DNA of 64,000 bases from Hymenobacter gelipurpurascens (GCF_900187375.1 NZ_FYEW01000002.1:248001-312000); one strand, 5' to 3'; positions 18,541 to 27,253 are shown, counted from the first letter of the stretch. The notes: a model not told the origin generated them from the sequence alone. Made by a program: numbers and translations.

Positions 18541-19215
18541 TTATTTCTGGACTTGTGCCTCTACAGCACGGCGCTGAAATTTGCGCTGTTGTATCTGTTT
18601 AAATTGCTCGTGGCTAACCTGGTAGCGCGACACAACAGAATCTACGGCATACTCTATTGCATCCTGAGTCTCACGTACTGGTTGCTTCTGCACCTCTACG
18701 AAGCAAAAAAGGGTTGGCGCATCAAACCAGCCATACGCTTCATCGCCAACGTCGCCATCCGAAGCATCAGCAGCGACGATCTGCTTGCTGATAAGCTTGT
18801 TCTGCCTGTCATATACCAATCGCAATAAGTCAGACTTATACTCCCCATCATACGACAGAAGGGTAATGACTTTGCGCAGGGCCGTATTCTCTTGAATGGA
18901 ATAGAAGTGGTAAGGTTTATAGATACTGTGTGCCATAGACTGCTGCAGGTATTTGCGCTCTTCGGCCGCCGTGAGCTGCACCAGCTTATCGGTTTGCCCT
19001 ATCCTGAACGTATCCAGCCTGGCCGCTTTGAACTGCGCTGGGTTCAGAAAGCCATCTGCCGCTTTCGCCGCCAGTGTATCCGCCATGCCAGCGGTGGACG
19101 GGCCAGTAGCAACGGCCGAGGCTTCAGGTGGCCTAGAAGTGGTAACAGCGGTATTTTCTTCCTGCGCGGCGCACCCAACACATAACCACAGAACCAACCA
19201 GTATAGCTTCTGCAT
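18541..19215 (-). CDS. Putative lipoprotein, unrecognised
   Basis: A 224-residue protein with a lipoprotein signal (MQKLYWLVLWLCVGC, lipobox LCVGC). The mature part begins with a low-complexity A/T/E-rich stretch (about 16-55) and continues into a globular region (KYLQQSMAHSIYKPYHFYSIQENTALRKVITLLSYDGEYKSDL). No family was recognised. It is encoded just downstream of a GreA/GreB-like gene (three bases between the two frames), and composition is more AT-rich than dxr, its downstream neighbour. It is probably anchored in the inner or outer membrane. Confidence 0.65.
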   Translation of the reverse strand: MQKLYWLVLWLCVGCAAQEENTAVTTSRPPEASAVATGPSTAGMADTLAAKAADGFLNPAQFKAARLDTFRIGQTDKLVQLTAAEERKYLQQSMAHSIYKPYHFYSIQENTALRKVITLLSYDGEYKSDLLRLVYDRQNKLISKQIVAADASDGDVGDEAYGWFDAPTLFCFVEVQKQPVRETQDAIEYAVDSVVSRYQVSHEQFKQIQQRKFQRRAVEAQVQK

Positions 19216-19218
19216 GTC

Positions 19219-19683
19219 CTACTGAATAGCCGAAATTTTCACGGGCTTGCCATTGAACTGCGCCTGCTCTCCAGCGCGCTTACCCGCCAGTGCCGCCGCA
19301 ACCGGCGCGGCCGGCGAAACGGCGAAGTAGTCTAGGCCACTTACCGTGAGCTTGCCGGCGCTGATGCTGATGTAGAAGTGGCCTAGGCCAGTCTGGACCA
19401 GGGCGCCGGGCCGCACGGTGTCACAGGGAAGCTCGGGGTTGATGCGGGCCAGCTCCCCTTGCAGCTGCTGGGCCTGGCGAAGCTGCACAGTGTTTCGGTC
19501 GCGCTCGTTCTGGGCCATGGCGCGGCCGGTTTCGTACTTGTCGCCGGCGCTGCTCTTGGTTTCGGAGTTGGCCGATTCCTGCGCGGCCTGAATGGCGGCC
19601 TGGCAAGCATCTATGCGCTCCTGCACATAGGCCAAGCAGGCGGCGTGAAGTTGGGATTTGATCAGCTGGTTTGCGCCTGCCAT
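19219..19683 (-). CDS. GreA/GreB-like small protein
   Basis: A 154-residue protein that opens with a long helical region (QLIKSQLHAACLAYVQERIDACQAAIQAAQES), continues with SAGDKYETGRAMAQNERDRNTVQLRQAQQLQGELARI, and ends in a small beta-rich domain (VQTGLGHFYISISAGKL ... VSPAAPVAAALAGKRAGEQAQFNG). The coiled-coil plus FKBP-like C-terminal layout, and especially the SPLG-like SPAAPVAAAL segment, suggest a transcript-cleavage factor of the GreA/GreB superfamily. Related Bacteroidota proteins are often labelled 3-oxoacyl-ACP synthase, which the sequence does not support. It overlaps the upstream gene by 22 bases. Confidence 0.6.
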   Translation of the reverse strand: MAGANQLIKSQLHAACLAYVQERIDACQAAIQAAQESANSETKSSAGDKYETGRAMAQNERDRNTVQLRQAQQLQGELARINPELPCDTVRPGALVQTGLGHFYISISAGKLTVSGLDYFAVSPAAPVAAALAGKRAGEQAQFNGKPVKISAIQ

Positions 19684-20078
19684 AGTAGTTCAGAATCGTT
19701 TTCGACTTGCCAAGTTAGCAAGAGGTGGCCTAGGCGGTTGAAGGAAGCTACTTCAGCTGGTATGGAGAATTCAAGTCGGCACCGATGAGGCTCATCTTCT
19801 TTGTTGTCGTAAGCCACACTTAAAGCCGCATGACCCTGAACATCATAACAATACACTTTTAAGACAAACTGTATTGGCCAATCGCATTCGAACGCAGCAT
19901 AAGAATTTATTCCCGCCTCAGGGAAGGCAATAAGCTGTTCACCAAACTCCCGTAACGTGTCCAAATCACCAAAGAAGTGCCCATGGGCCTCGATTTTTCC
20001 CTTTGAAGCAGTCAGGTCAAACGTACAATCTCCGTCGTGATCAACGCTGGCGCTAATTCTTATTGTCCCTTCGTTCAT
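19662..20078 (-). CDS. Hypothetical protein, 138 residues
   Basis: A soluble-looking protein (MNEGTIRISASVDHDGDCTFDLTASKGKIEAHGHFFGDLDTL...) with alternating beta strands and an acidic character; no signal peptide or membrane segment. Its last 22 bases overlap the start of the GreA/GreB-like gene in another frame, so the two are probably translated from one message. Composition is more AT-rich than the neighbours. No family was recognised. The short, acidic beta-sandwich look could fit an immunity or adaptor protein, but this is only a guess. Confidence 0.55.
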   Translation of the reverse strand: MNEGTIRISASVDHDGDCTFDLTASKGKIEAHGHFFGDLDTLREFGEQLIAFPEAGINSYAAFECDWPIQFVLKVYCYDVQGHAALSVAYDNKEDEPHRCRLEFSIPAEVASFNRLGHLLLTWQVENDSELLWQAQTS

Positions 20079-20101
20079 CTTTCGCTTTTCAACGAGCCGC
20101 T

Positions 20102-20947
20102 TTACTTTAACACCACATTCACCAGCACAGGAAAGTGGTCAGAGGGATAAAGCCCGCGCATGGAATCGGTTAGCACGGCATAATCCAGCACCTCGAATTG
20201 CTTGCTTACAAATACATAATCGATGCGGTCCTGCAGCGGAGCGTCTAACTTAAAGCCTTGAAACGTACCCACCGGGCCGTAAGGTGGCTGCTTGGCAACC
20301 TGGAAAGCGTCGCGCAGCAGTGTTTGCATGGTCTTTATCTGATCCGTGTCGGGCGTGGAGTTGAAGTCTCCGACGCAGATAATGGGCGCGTTTTTGGCAA
20401 TCTCCTGGATCTTCTGCACCATCAGGTGGCCCGATTGGCGGCGGGCTTCCACGCCCTCATGGTCGAAGTGTACGCTGAAGAAGTAAAATTCTTGGTTCGT
20501 CTTCAGATCCTGAAACCTTGCCCAGCTACAGATTCGGTTGCAGCAAGTGGCATCCCAGCCTTTGGAGGGCTCGTTGGGAGTTTGGCTGAGCCAGAAGTCG
20601 CCGGATTGGAGCAGTTTCAGCCGGCTTTTCTTGTAGAAGATGGCCGAGTGCTCGCCGCTTTCCTTCCCATCGTCGCGGCCGTGGCCTACGAAGGCGTATT
20701 CGGGTAGCTCGGCTACATCGTTGAGCTGTCCCCGAAAGCCTTCCTGCGTCCCGAACACATCGAAGTTGTGGTAGCGCACCAGATTTTTCACTAGCTCCTT
20801 GCGGTTGGGCCAGGCATTCACGCCGTCGCTGGCCACGTTGAGGCGCAGGTTGTAAGTGGCCACACGCAGTGCTACGGGAGTTTTTTGGGCCAGTGTGGAG
20901 TGGCCTAAGAGCAATCCGCTCAGGAGTAAGAAAAGAATCTGACGCAT
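20102..20947 (-). CDS. Exported endonuclease/exonuclease/phosphatase-family protein
   Basis: A 281-residue member of the EEP superfamily with a signal peptide (MRQILFLLLSGLLLGHSTLAQ). Active-site marks in order: RVATYNLRLN near 27-36, FGTQEG near 66-71 (metal-binding Glu), FFSVHFDHEG near 155-165, CVGDFNSTPDT near 195-205, and the final YPSDHFPV near 270 (catalytic His). Such exported enzymes hydrolyse phosphodiesters or phosphate esters; the substrate here is unknown. It could also be a sphingomyelinase-like or nuclease member. Confidence 0.85.
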   Translation of the reverse strand: MRQILFLLLSGLLLGHSTLAQKTPVALRVATYNLRLNVASDGVNAWPNRKELVKNLVRYHNFDVFGTQEGFRGQLNDVAELPEYAFVGHGRDDGKESGEHSAIFYKKSRLKLLQSGDFWLSQTPNEPSKGWDATCCNRICSWARFQDLKTNQEFYFFSVHFDHEGVEARRQSGHLMVQKIQEIAKNAPIICVGDFNSTPDTDQIKTMQTLLRDAFQVAKQPPYGPVGTFQGFKLDAPLQDRIDYVFVSKQFEVLDYAVLTDSMRGLYPSDHFPVLVNVVLK

Positions 20948-21023
20948 AGGATAAGGCGGTTTGCAGGCTGTTTGACGTCCTAGGCCACCTTGGATAAGAT
21001 GGAGTGAAATAGGAGTTTACTCA

Positions 21024-21614
21024 TTACTTTGGAAAAACGGTAATCCAGGAGATTCTGGCGGTGCTGACGACGATGGGAGAAGAGAAGTCTTTCGAGTAAC
21101 TGCCCACGTCTTTCTGCTTCGCGAATGCGTAGCTGATGGCGCTTCTGCTTCCTTTTGCAGATGCCACCTGCAGGTTCTGGTCGTAGTCATCCATTAGATC
21201 TTGCCCGATGGTAATGCCAGGAAGTGCCGCACGCAGTGCACCGGACGTACTCCCAACCCCAATATTTTTTGTGGTTCGATAGGCTGTGTGCAGTGCAATC
21301 AATCCGCTGATTTTTCCGGGCTTCTCCTCATCTTCAAAATAGACAAAGAGCGGCTGCTTTCCTTGCGCTACCTGAATGCCGCTTGGTGTATCGCCTTCCC
21401 CGTACCATCCGTAGCGGGTCACAAATACAGGCTGGAAGGTGCACCCCTGGTACACCTTGCGCAATTCAGTGGTTTGCATTCCTATTTTGGCCTTGCCTAC
21501 CGAGGTTTCAGTAATGATTTCAGTAATGATAGGAACATCCGAAAATACAGCGGCAGGAAGCTGGTCACTGTGCGCTGATTGCAGCCAGCTCATCAGAAAC
21601 GCAAACAGATACAT
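21024..21614 (-). CDS. Hypothetical exported protein
   Basis: A 196-residue protein with a hydrophobic N-terminus (MYLFAFLMSWLQSAHS), probably a signal sequence. The mature part has the segments ETSVGKAKIGMQTTELRKVYQGCTFQPVF and KISGLIALHTAYRTTKNIGVGSTSGALRAALPGITIG, the latter resembling a repeated motif of small periplasmic proteins. A TAGGCC word lies directly before the start codon. No family was recognised. It lies between the EEP gene and the GH3 gene on the same strand. Confidence 0.6.
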   Translation of the reverse strand: MYLFAFLMSWLQSAHSDQLPAAVFSDVPIITEIITETSVGKAKIGMQTTELRKVYQGCTFQPVFVTRYGWYGEGDTPSGIQVAQGKQPLFVYFEDEEKPGKISGLIALHTAYRTTKNIGVGSTSGALRAALPGITIGQDLMDDYDQNLQVASAKGSRSAISYAFAKQKDVGSYSKDFSSPIVVSTARISWITVFPK

Positions 21615-21665
21615 AGGCCTACAATGATTACGGTATGATGTCTGGGTGAAATGTGGGCCGATATC

Positions 21666-23156
21666 TTATCCCAACAACCCCTCCGCCACCGCGCGGTCAT
21701 TACTCAGCCTAGGCACTTTATTCTGGCCGCCTAGTTTGCCCAGGCTTTTCATATACCGCTGAAACGCTCCGGCCGGCAAAGGCGTGAGCTGCAGCGGCGC
21801 CAGAATATGGCCCGTCAGCAAGTCGTCGTAGTACACATTGCGGCGGCGTAGGCCAGTATCGAGGGCAGCGGCGAAGGCGGCGGCATCGTGGGGTGGCCTA
21901 GCGAATTCGATAAGCCACTCGTGGCGTGATGGTATAGTGGGGTCGTCGCTGACGCGGGGAGCTACGGTGAATTCTACCACTTCCACCTCCGGGTGCTGCT
22001 GCATGGCGTCGCGGAGGGTTTGCTCTACTTCTTCGCCGATGACGTGCTCACCGAAAGCTGAAAGGAAATGTTTGATGCGGCCCGACACCACCACCCGGAA
22101 CGGGTATTTCTGGGTGAAGCGCACGGTGTCGCCGAGGCTGTAGCCCCAGAGTCCGGCGTTGGAATTTAGCACCAGCGCGTACTGCTTATCCAACTCCACA
22201 TCGGCCAGCGTGAGGCGGGGCGGGTTCTTCTCGAAAAACCGCTCAGCCGGGATAAACTCGAAGAAAATACCTGCATCCAGCAGCAGCAGCATGCCAGGGT
22301 TGCCGGGCTCATCCTGAAAAGCCAAAAAGCCTTCCGAAGCCGGAAACAGCTCGATGCTATCTACTGGCCTACCAATGGTTTCGAATAGCTTTTTACGGTA
22401 GGGCTCGAAGTTGACACCGCCATACACGAACAGGTCAAACCCCGGGAACACCTCTCCTACTGGCCTACCAGTGCGTGCCACTATGCGGTCAAAATACATC
22501 TGTACCCACGGCGGAATCCCGGAAATCAGGCTCATGGGTTGAGGCAAGGTTTCCTCTACAATACGGTCGAGCTTGGTTTCCCAGTCCTCGATGATGTTGG
22601 TCTGGTAGGTAGGCAGCTGGTTGCGGCGCAGGTAACCCGGTACGTGGTGGTTCACGATGCCCGAGAGCCGGCCCGTATGAATGCCGCCCACCGTTTCCAG
22701 CTCCGGCGAGCCTGATAAAAACATGAGCTTACCATCCAGAAACCGGCTTTTGCCGGTCTTGTGCACATAGTGCAACAGCGCATCACGGGCGCCATTGATG
22801 TGGTTTGGGATGCTGTGCTTAGTGAGGGGAATGTATTTGGCGCCGCTGGTGGTGCCACTGGTTTTGGCCAGGTAGAGCGGTTTACCGGGCCAGAGCACGT
22901 CCGGCTCGCCGGCTTTCACACGGTTGAAGTAGGGGCTCAGCGCCTCGTAATCGCGCACGGGCACCTGCCAGGTCAGGTCCTGCACGGTGCGCACTCCCTC
23001 CAGGTGATGGTCGCGGCCGAAGGCAGTGCGGGCGCCCTTGGCCAGCAACGCCTGCAATACCCGGTGCTGAGTCCCGATGGGGTCCTTCTGCCACTGGGCG
23101 TACTGGCGGGCAATATAGGAGGCCAAGGGCTGGCTCAGAGTAGATTTCAGGCCCAT
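21666..23156 (-). CDS. GH3 auxin-responsive promoter family protein (acyl-acid adenylase-like)
   Basis: A 496-residue protein of the GH3 family, in the adenylate-forming enzyme superfamily. Plant members join amino acids to auxin or jasmonate. Bacterial members are common in Bacteroidota and have no assigned substrate. Marks: LYLAKTSGTTSGAKYIPLT near 105-125 (the P-loop-like ATP motif), VYGGVNFEPY, LFPASEGFLAFQD, and YSLGDTVRF near 340-350. I chose the start at 23156 (MGLKSTLSQPLASYI). It diverges from osmC, and the two share an inverted repeat. Confidence 0.85.
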   Translation of the reverse strand: MGLKSTLSQPLASYIARQYAQWQKDPIGTQHRVLQALLAKGARTAFGRDHHLEGVRTVQDLTWQVPVRDYEALSPYFNRVKAGEPDVLWPGKPLYLAKTSGTTSGAKYIPLTKHSIPNHINGARDALLHYVHKTGKSRFLDGKLMFLSGSPELETVGGIHTGRLSGIVNHHVPGYLRRNQLPTYQTNIIEDWETKLDRIVEETLPQPMSLISGIPPWVQMYFDRIVARTGRPVGEVFPGFDLFVYGGVNFEPYRKKLFETIGRPVDSIELFPASEGFLAFQDEPGNPGMLLLLDAGIFFEFIPAERFFEKNPPRLTLADVELDKQYALVLNSNAGLWGYSLGDTVRFTQKYPFRVVVSGRIKHFLSAFGEHVIGEEVEQTLRDAMQQHPEVEVVEFTVAPRVSDDPTIPSRHEWLIEFARPPHDAAAFAAALDTGLRRRNVYYDDLLTGHILAPLQLTPLPAGAFQRYMKSLGKLGGQNKVPRLSNDRAVAEGLLG

Positions 23157-23181
23157 AATAGGAGTAAAGTGGTGAAGTGGC

Positions 23182-23333
23182 GAAGTTGTGAAGGTTTCCG
23201 GATACCGCTTCACCTGGTGTCAGCCAAAGGTACACTTCGTTAAAATCTGGTTGGCCCACGTATAGACTCCCGAAGCTCATCTTTTTACCTGCTGCTCCCG
23301 TAACAACTTCACCAATTCACTCTTCACAACTTC
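23182..23333. promoter_or_regulatory. Inverted repeat in the GH3/OsmC divergent promoter region
   Basis: The 12-base word CTTCACAACTTC occurs at 23322-23333 and, inverted, at 23182-23193. Each copy lies shortly before one of the two divergent start codons. Looser CTTCAC repeats surround both. It may be a shared operator or a duplicated promoter. Confidence 0.35.
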
Positions 23334-23341
23334 ACTTCATC

Positions 23342-23770
23342 ATGATAAATCAGCGCGGAAATGCCGTATGGAACGGCGACATCAAAGGCAGCGGCGAAAT
23401 AACGACCCAGAGCGGCACAGTAAAAGCGCCGTACTCAGTAGGCGCCCGCTTCGCCGGTGAGAAAGGCACCAACCCCGAGGAGCTGATCGGCGCGGCCCAC
23501 GCGGGTTGCTACACGATGTTCCTGACGGGCCAGCTCACGAAAGCCGGCGCTCAAGTGAAGCAAATCCGTACGGAGTCGAAGGTGACGCTGGATACCTCCG
23601 GCGAAGTGCCGAAGGTGGTGAAGATTGTGCTAACCACGGAAGGCGAAGTGGAGGGCATCTCGCAGGAAGAATTCCAGAAGCAGGCCGAAAATGCCAAAGA
23701 GCACTGCCCCATCTCGCAACTGCTGAGCGCCGTGCCCGAAATGGAGCTGGCCTCGGCAACCCTCAAATAA
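23342..23770 (+). CDS. OsmC-family peroxidase-like protein
   Basis: A 142-residue cytoplasmic protein of the OsmC/Ohr superfamily, thiol peroxidases that reduce organic hydroperoxides. Marks: GNAVWNGDIKGSG near the N-terminus, NPEELIGAAHAGCYTMFL near 45-62 with the first redox Cys, and AKEHCPISQLL near 121-131 with the second. The KAPYSVGARF segment and length match the OsmC rather than the Ohr branch. The start ATG directly follows the repeat-rich divergent region shared with the GH3 gene. A terminator follows. Confidence 0.9.
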   Translation: MINQRGNAVWNGDIKGSGEITTQSGTVKAPYSVGARFAGEKGTNPEELIGAAHAGCYTMFLTGQLTKAGAQVKQIRTESKVTLDTSGEVPKVVKIVLTTEGEVEGISQEEFQKQAENAKEHCPISQLLSAVPEMELASATLK

Positions 23771-23806
23771 AGCAAGCAGCCGCAAAATGCGGTAATTGAG
23801 CTAATC

Positions 23807-23844
23807 AGAGCCTGTTGCTTTCCCGGAAGCAGCAGGCTCTTTTG
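23807..23844 (+). terminator. Rho-independent terminator after osmC
   Basis: Arms AGAGCCTGTTGCTT (23807-23820) and AAGCAGCAGGCTCT (23827-23840) pair at 13 of 14 positions around a 6-base loop, followed by TTTT. Confidence 0.7.
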
Positions 23845-23923
23845 GTAAACGCAGGTGGCCTAAGAACGTGGTTCAGGAACTATTCGCTTATTTTGCAGCC
23901 CCCAGCGACTTTACTTCGCCCTT

Positions 23924-24412
23924 ATGCCTCCAGCTTCTACTCGTATTCGTCTTCAGCCCGCCAATACTTCTCGCATTCCCTTTTGGGGCCAGCTCTTCAT
24001 TGGCTGCGTCTGGATTGCTTATACGCTCTCTCTAATTGTTACCGACAGCGGCCTGAACGATCTGCACTTCCTGCACTATGTGTTTCTGGTGTTCAGCCTG
24101 ATTTATGTGGGCTACGTGCTGGTGCACAACGCACCCGTTTTCGGCACGCAGAGCTATCTGGAGTTCACGCCCGCCTACATTGTACACAAAGACGGTCTAT
24201 TTCGTCCTAAGCAGGCTTTCCCAGCCGAGGATATTACTGGCCTAGAGTTGGTGCCCCAGCAATTGCGGGTGCAACTGAAAGAAGGCGGCACCTATGCCCT
24301 GAGCCTGCGCCAGGTGAAAGGCACGAAGCGGAAACGCGCCCTGCGCGAACAAATCCGCGGCTTTGCCAGTAAGCACAACATTCCGCTGCGCGACACCCAG
24401 ACGCCAGCGTAG
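23924..24412 (+). CDS. Membrane protein with PH-like C-terminal domain, hypothetical
   Basis: A 162-residue protein with two membrane helices (about 20-42 and 48-68; GQLFIGCVWIAYTLSLIV and LHYVFLVFSLIYVGYVLV). A soluble tail follows (LEFTPAYIVHKDGLFRPKQAFPAEDITGLELVPQQLRVQL), whose beta-strand pattern recalls bacterial PH domains. The function is unknown. The TAG stop is followed at once by TGGCCTAGG, and a strong bidirectional terminator lies about 20 bases further on. Confidence 0.65.
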   Translation: MPPASTRIRLQPANTSRIPFWGQLFIGCVWIAYTLSLIVTDSGLNDLHFLHYVFLVFSLIYVGYVLVHNAPVFGTQSYLEFTPAYIVHKDGLFRPKQAFPAEDITGLELVPQQLRVQLKEGGTYALSLRQVKGTKRKRALREQIRGFASKHNIPLRDTQTPA

Positions 24413-24433
24413 TGGCCTAGGCAACTTTATCAT

Positions 24434-24477
24434 CACCAAAAAAGCCCGCTCCTATTCTGGAGCGGGCTTTTTTGGTG
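24434..24477. terminator. Bidirectional terminator
   Basis: Perfect 19-base arms (24434-24452 and 24459-24477) with a 6-base loop. The core is AGCCCGCTCC/GGAGCGGGCT with A and T runs on either side. It lies between the PH-like gene (+) and dnaA (-). Confidence 0.85.
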
Positions 24478-24494
24478 AAGTCTTGTAGGAATTA

Positions 24495-24587
24495 GAACGT
24501 CATGCTGAGCTTGCCGAAGCATCTCTACCGCTTGGTAGGCCAGTATGTCAGCGGTAGAGATGCTTCGGCAAGCTCAGCATGACGTTC
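24495..24587. repeat. REP-like long inverted repeat
   Basis: Perfect 38-base arms (24495-24532 and 24550-24587) around a 17-base loop. The arm core is GCTTCGGCAAGCTCAGCATG. One of at least eight related elements in the window. It lies between a terminator and the 3' end of dnaA. Confidence 0.85.
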
Positions 24588-24612
24588 CGGGGCTTCAGAG
24601 AATGCCTCTAGA

Positions 24613-26106
24613 TTACTTGCCAGCAAACTTTTTCCGCAGGTCCTGAATAGTGCTGCGGAAGCTTTTGTCCGAGTCAATCAGGTCCGAAACCGTCTGGACG
24701 GAGTGGATGACGGTGCTATGGTCGCGGCCGCCGAAGTGGTGACCGATACTTTTGAGGGAATGGCTGGTGTGCTCTTTGGCGAAGTACATGGCCACCTGCC
24801 GCGCCGTTACCACTTCTTTCTTGCGGGTTTTGGCCTTCAGCAAGTCTAGGGGCACGCCGAAGTATTCGGCGCAGGTTTTCTGGATGAAGTCTAGATTTAC
24901 CTCGGCCTCTACTTCCTCAATAATGTGACGCAGGGCCTGCTTTGCCATTTCCAGGTCAATCTCGCGGCGGTTGAGGCTCGACTGGGCTACCAGAGAAATC
25001 AGCACGCCTTCCAGCTCCCGCACGTTGGTGTTCACGGAGTGCGCCAGGTATTCCACCACCTGCGGCGGGATGTCGATGCCATCCTGCTGCATTTTGTTCT
25101 GAATGATGGCCATGCGCGTCTCGAAGTCGGGGCTTTGCAGGTCGGCTGTGAGGCCCCATTTAAAGCGCGACAATAAGCGGTCTTCTAGGCCTACCAGGTC
25201 ACGGGGTGGCCTATCGGAGGTCATCACGATTTGCTTGCCGGCTTGGTGCAGGTGGTTGAAGATGTGGAAGAACATCTCCTGCGTCTTGTCCTTGCCCGAC
25301 AGAAACTGCACGTCGTCCAGAATCAGGATATCCACCAGCAGGTAGAAGTTCGCGAAGTCCTGCACCGCATTGGAGCGCAGACTCTCGATGAACTGGTTCG
25401 TGAACTTCTCCGCCGACACATACAGCACGAATTTATCGACGTTGGTGGCTTTGATGTGGTTGCCGATGGCTTGCACCAAATGTGTTTTGCCCAGGCCTAC
25501 GCCCCCATAAATCATGAGGGGGTTAAAAGACGTAGTGCCCGGCTTATTCGCTACCGCCAAGCCAGCGGAGCGCGACAGGCGGTTGCAGTCGCCCTCAATG
25601 TAGTTCTCGAAGGTGTAGCTGTGGTTAAGCTGGGAGTGCAAGTAATTCCGATCAATGGCCTTGCTAGCCTCGAAGGGGTTGCGCAGCGTAGCCTGCTGCT
25701 GGGGTGCCGCAGCCGCAGCCGCCACATTCCGTGCCGACGACGACATAGGACCGGAAGCCAGGGCCGCCGCCGGAGTAGCTTCGGGCGCTGGCCCAGAAGC
25801 TTTGTGCGAAGTAGGCAGGTTGAGGGTGCGCGGCTTTGTCTGGGCGTTGCCGTTATCCACCACAATGGAGTACTCCAGCCGGCCTTCGGGGCCTACCTCC
25901 TGGTAGATGGCTTTCCGGAGCACATCCACATAATGCTCCTCCAGCCACTCATAAAAGAATTGGCTGGGCACCTGAATGATTAAAACATTATTGTGGAGCT
26001 GTACCGGGACGATGGGTTGGAACCACGTCTTGAAGCTCTGCTCACCAATATTTGCCTTGATGACGCGAAGACAGTTGACCCATACGGTTCGGCAATCCTT
26101 CAGCAT
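24613..26106 (-). CDS. dnaA: Chromosomal replication initiator DnaA
   Basis: AAA+ protein that opens the replication origin. The 497-residue frame starts at ATG 26106 (MLKDCRTVW; a TTG just upstream is not needed). Domain I covers about 1-85, followed by an unusually A/P/Q-rich linker (about 100-145). Domain III has Walker A GGVGLGKT at 201-208 and LILDDVQFL near 260. Domain IV ends with the DnaA-box-binding signature GGRDHSTVIHS near 465. No dnaN or cluster of DnaA boxes was seen beside it. One TTTTCCACA (8 of 9) lies upstream near 26200, which is not enough to call an origin. Confidence 0.98.
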   Translation of the reverse strand: MLKDCRTVWVNCLRVIKANIGEQSFKTWFQPIVPVQLHNNVLIIQVPSQFFYEWLEEHYVDVLRKAIYQEVGPEGRLEYSIVVDNGNAQTKPRTLNLPTSHKASGPAPEATPAAALASGPMSSSARNVAAAAAAPQQQATLRNPFEASKAIDRNYLHSQLNHSYTFENYIEGDCNRLSRSAGLAVANKPGTTSFNPLMIYGGVGLGKTHLVQAIGNHIKATNVDKFVLYVSAEKFTNQFIESLRSNAVQDFANFYLLVDILILDDVQFLSGKDKTQEMFFHIFNHLHQAGKQIVMTSDRPPRDLVGLEDRLLSRFKWGLTADLQSPDFETRMAIIQNKMQQDGIDIPPQVVEYLAHSVNTNVRELEGVLISLVAQSSLNRREIDLEMAKQALRHIIEEVEAEVNLDFIQKTCAEYFGVPLDLLKAKTRKKEVVTARQVAMYFAKEHTSHSLKSIGHHFGGRDHSTVIHSVQTVSDLIDSDKSFRSTIQDLRKKFAGK

Positions 26107-26249
26107 CAATCAAATAGGGCAGCAGCAACAGGTGCAGGGTGAGGGGAATGGAGAAACCACCGCAGGCCGAAAAAAGGCCCGTTTTTTTAAGAGGGAGACA
26201 AAAATGTGGAAAAGTCAGGAGACAAAAAAACGCTCCGAACTCTTGCTTT

Positions 26250-27176
26250 TTACGCTTCGCGCACAGGCATGACCGAAGCAGCAGCAACAGCCGGCCGGCG
26301 CGAGCCCCGCTCAAAAGAATAATCTAAACGGCCGAGGTTAATACCCGACCAGCCCACTTGGTTAATCAGGGTCTGGTGGCCGTTCGGGCCGGCTACACTG
26401 TCGGGCTTTTCCAGGAACGTATGGGTGTGGCCACCCAAGATCAGATCGATGCCGGGGGCGCCAGCGGCAAGCTTAAAGTCGTCGATTTTTGCGCTCTGAT
26501 ATTTATAGCCGAGGTGCGAGAGGCAAATAACCAGGTCGCACTTTTCGGGGCCGCGCAGCTTCTTCACCATATCGTTGGCTACGGCAATGGGGTCGAGGTA
26601 CTTGGTGGCGCCAAAGTTCTTGTCGGCTACCAGCCCGGCCATCTCAATCCCGATTCCAAACACGCCCACCCGAATACCCTGCTTATCGAACACCTTGTAC
26701 GGCTGGAACTTACCGGCCAGAATGGTATCGGAGAAATCGTAGTTGGCAATCAGGAACGGGAACGTGGCGTTGGGCAGCTGCTTCTGCAGGCCTTCCAGGC
26801 CATTGTCGAAGTCGTGGTTGCCGAGGGTGCTGGCGTCGTACTTCATCTGCGACATGAGCTTGTATTCGAGCTCCCCCATGAAGAAGTTGAAGTAGGGCGT
26901 GCCCTGCCAGATGTCGCCGGAATCTAGCAGCAGCACGTTGGACTCCTCTTTGCGCACCTGCTCAATCAGCGAAGCGCGGCGGGCCATTCCGCCCATGCCA
27001 GCATACTGAGCGGCATTATCGGGGAAGGGCTCGATGCGGGAGTGCATATCATTCGTATGCAGAATAGTGAGGCGGGTTGCCTTGTTATCGGCAGCGGCGG
27101 CGGGCAGGCTCACGCCCAACAGGGCTACGCTGGCGGCTCCTAGGCCAGTATGTTTCAGAAATTCGCGACGATCCAC
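26250..27176 (-). CDS. 5'-nucleotidase-type metallophosphatase (catalytic half), Tat-exported
   Basis: A 308-residue metallophosphoesterase corresponding to the N-terminal half of UshA-type 5'-nucleotidases. The start MDRREFLKHTG is a twin-arginine export signal. Metal-binding motifs: LHTNDMHSRIEP near 39-50 (D and H), LLLDSGDIWQGT near 92-103, LGNHDFDNG near 136-144 (the GNHD motif), LSHLGY, and GGHTHTFLE near 250-258. The C-terminal substrate-binding domain is absent from this protein and is encoded by the next upstream gene. Together they probably release phosphate from nucleotides in the periplasm. Confidence 0.9.
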   Translation of the reverse strand: MDRREFLKHTGLGAASVALLGVSLPAAAADNKATRLTILHTNDMHSRIEPFPDNAAQYAGMGGMARRASLIEQVRKEESNVLLLDSGDIWQGTPYFNFFMGELEYKLMSQMKYDASTLGNHDFDNGLEGLQKQLPNATFPFLIANYDFSDTILAGKFQPYKVFDKQGIRVGVFGIGIEMAGLVADKNFGATKYLDPIAVANDMVKKLRGPEKCDLVICLSHLGYKYQSAKIDDFKLAAGAPGIDLILGGHTHTFLEKPDSVAGPNGHQTLINQVGWSGINLGRLDYSFERGSRRPAVAAASVMPVREA

Positions 27177-27253
27177 GGGATTGATTTCTTGAGGTACTGA
27201 GTTTGCTGATGGCTGATGAGCGGCTAGCCGGAAGCTTCCGCCCTACCGGCCTC

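Noticed and set aside
18349..18828. Open frame of 159 codons on the plus strand
   Set aside because: Antisense to dxr and to the lipoprotein gene; no recognisable features.
26107..26249. Possible replication origin upstream of dnaA
   Set aside because: Only one DnaA-box-like word (TTTTCCACA, one mismatch) was seen, no AT-rich unwinding element, and dnaN is absent. Not enough for a call.
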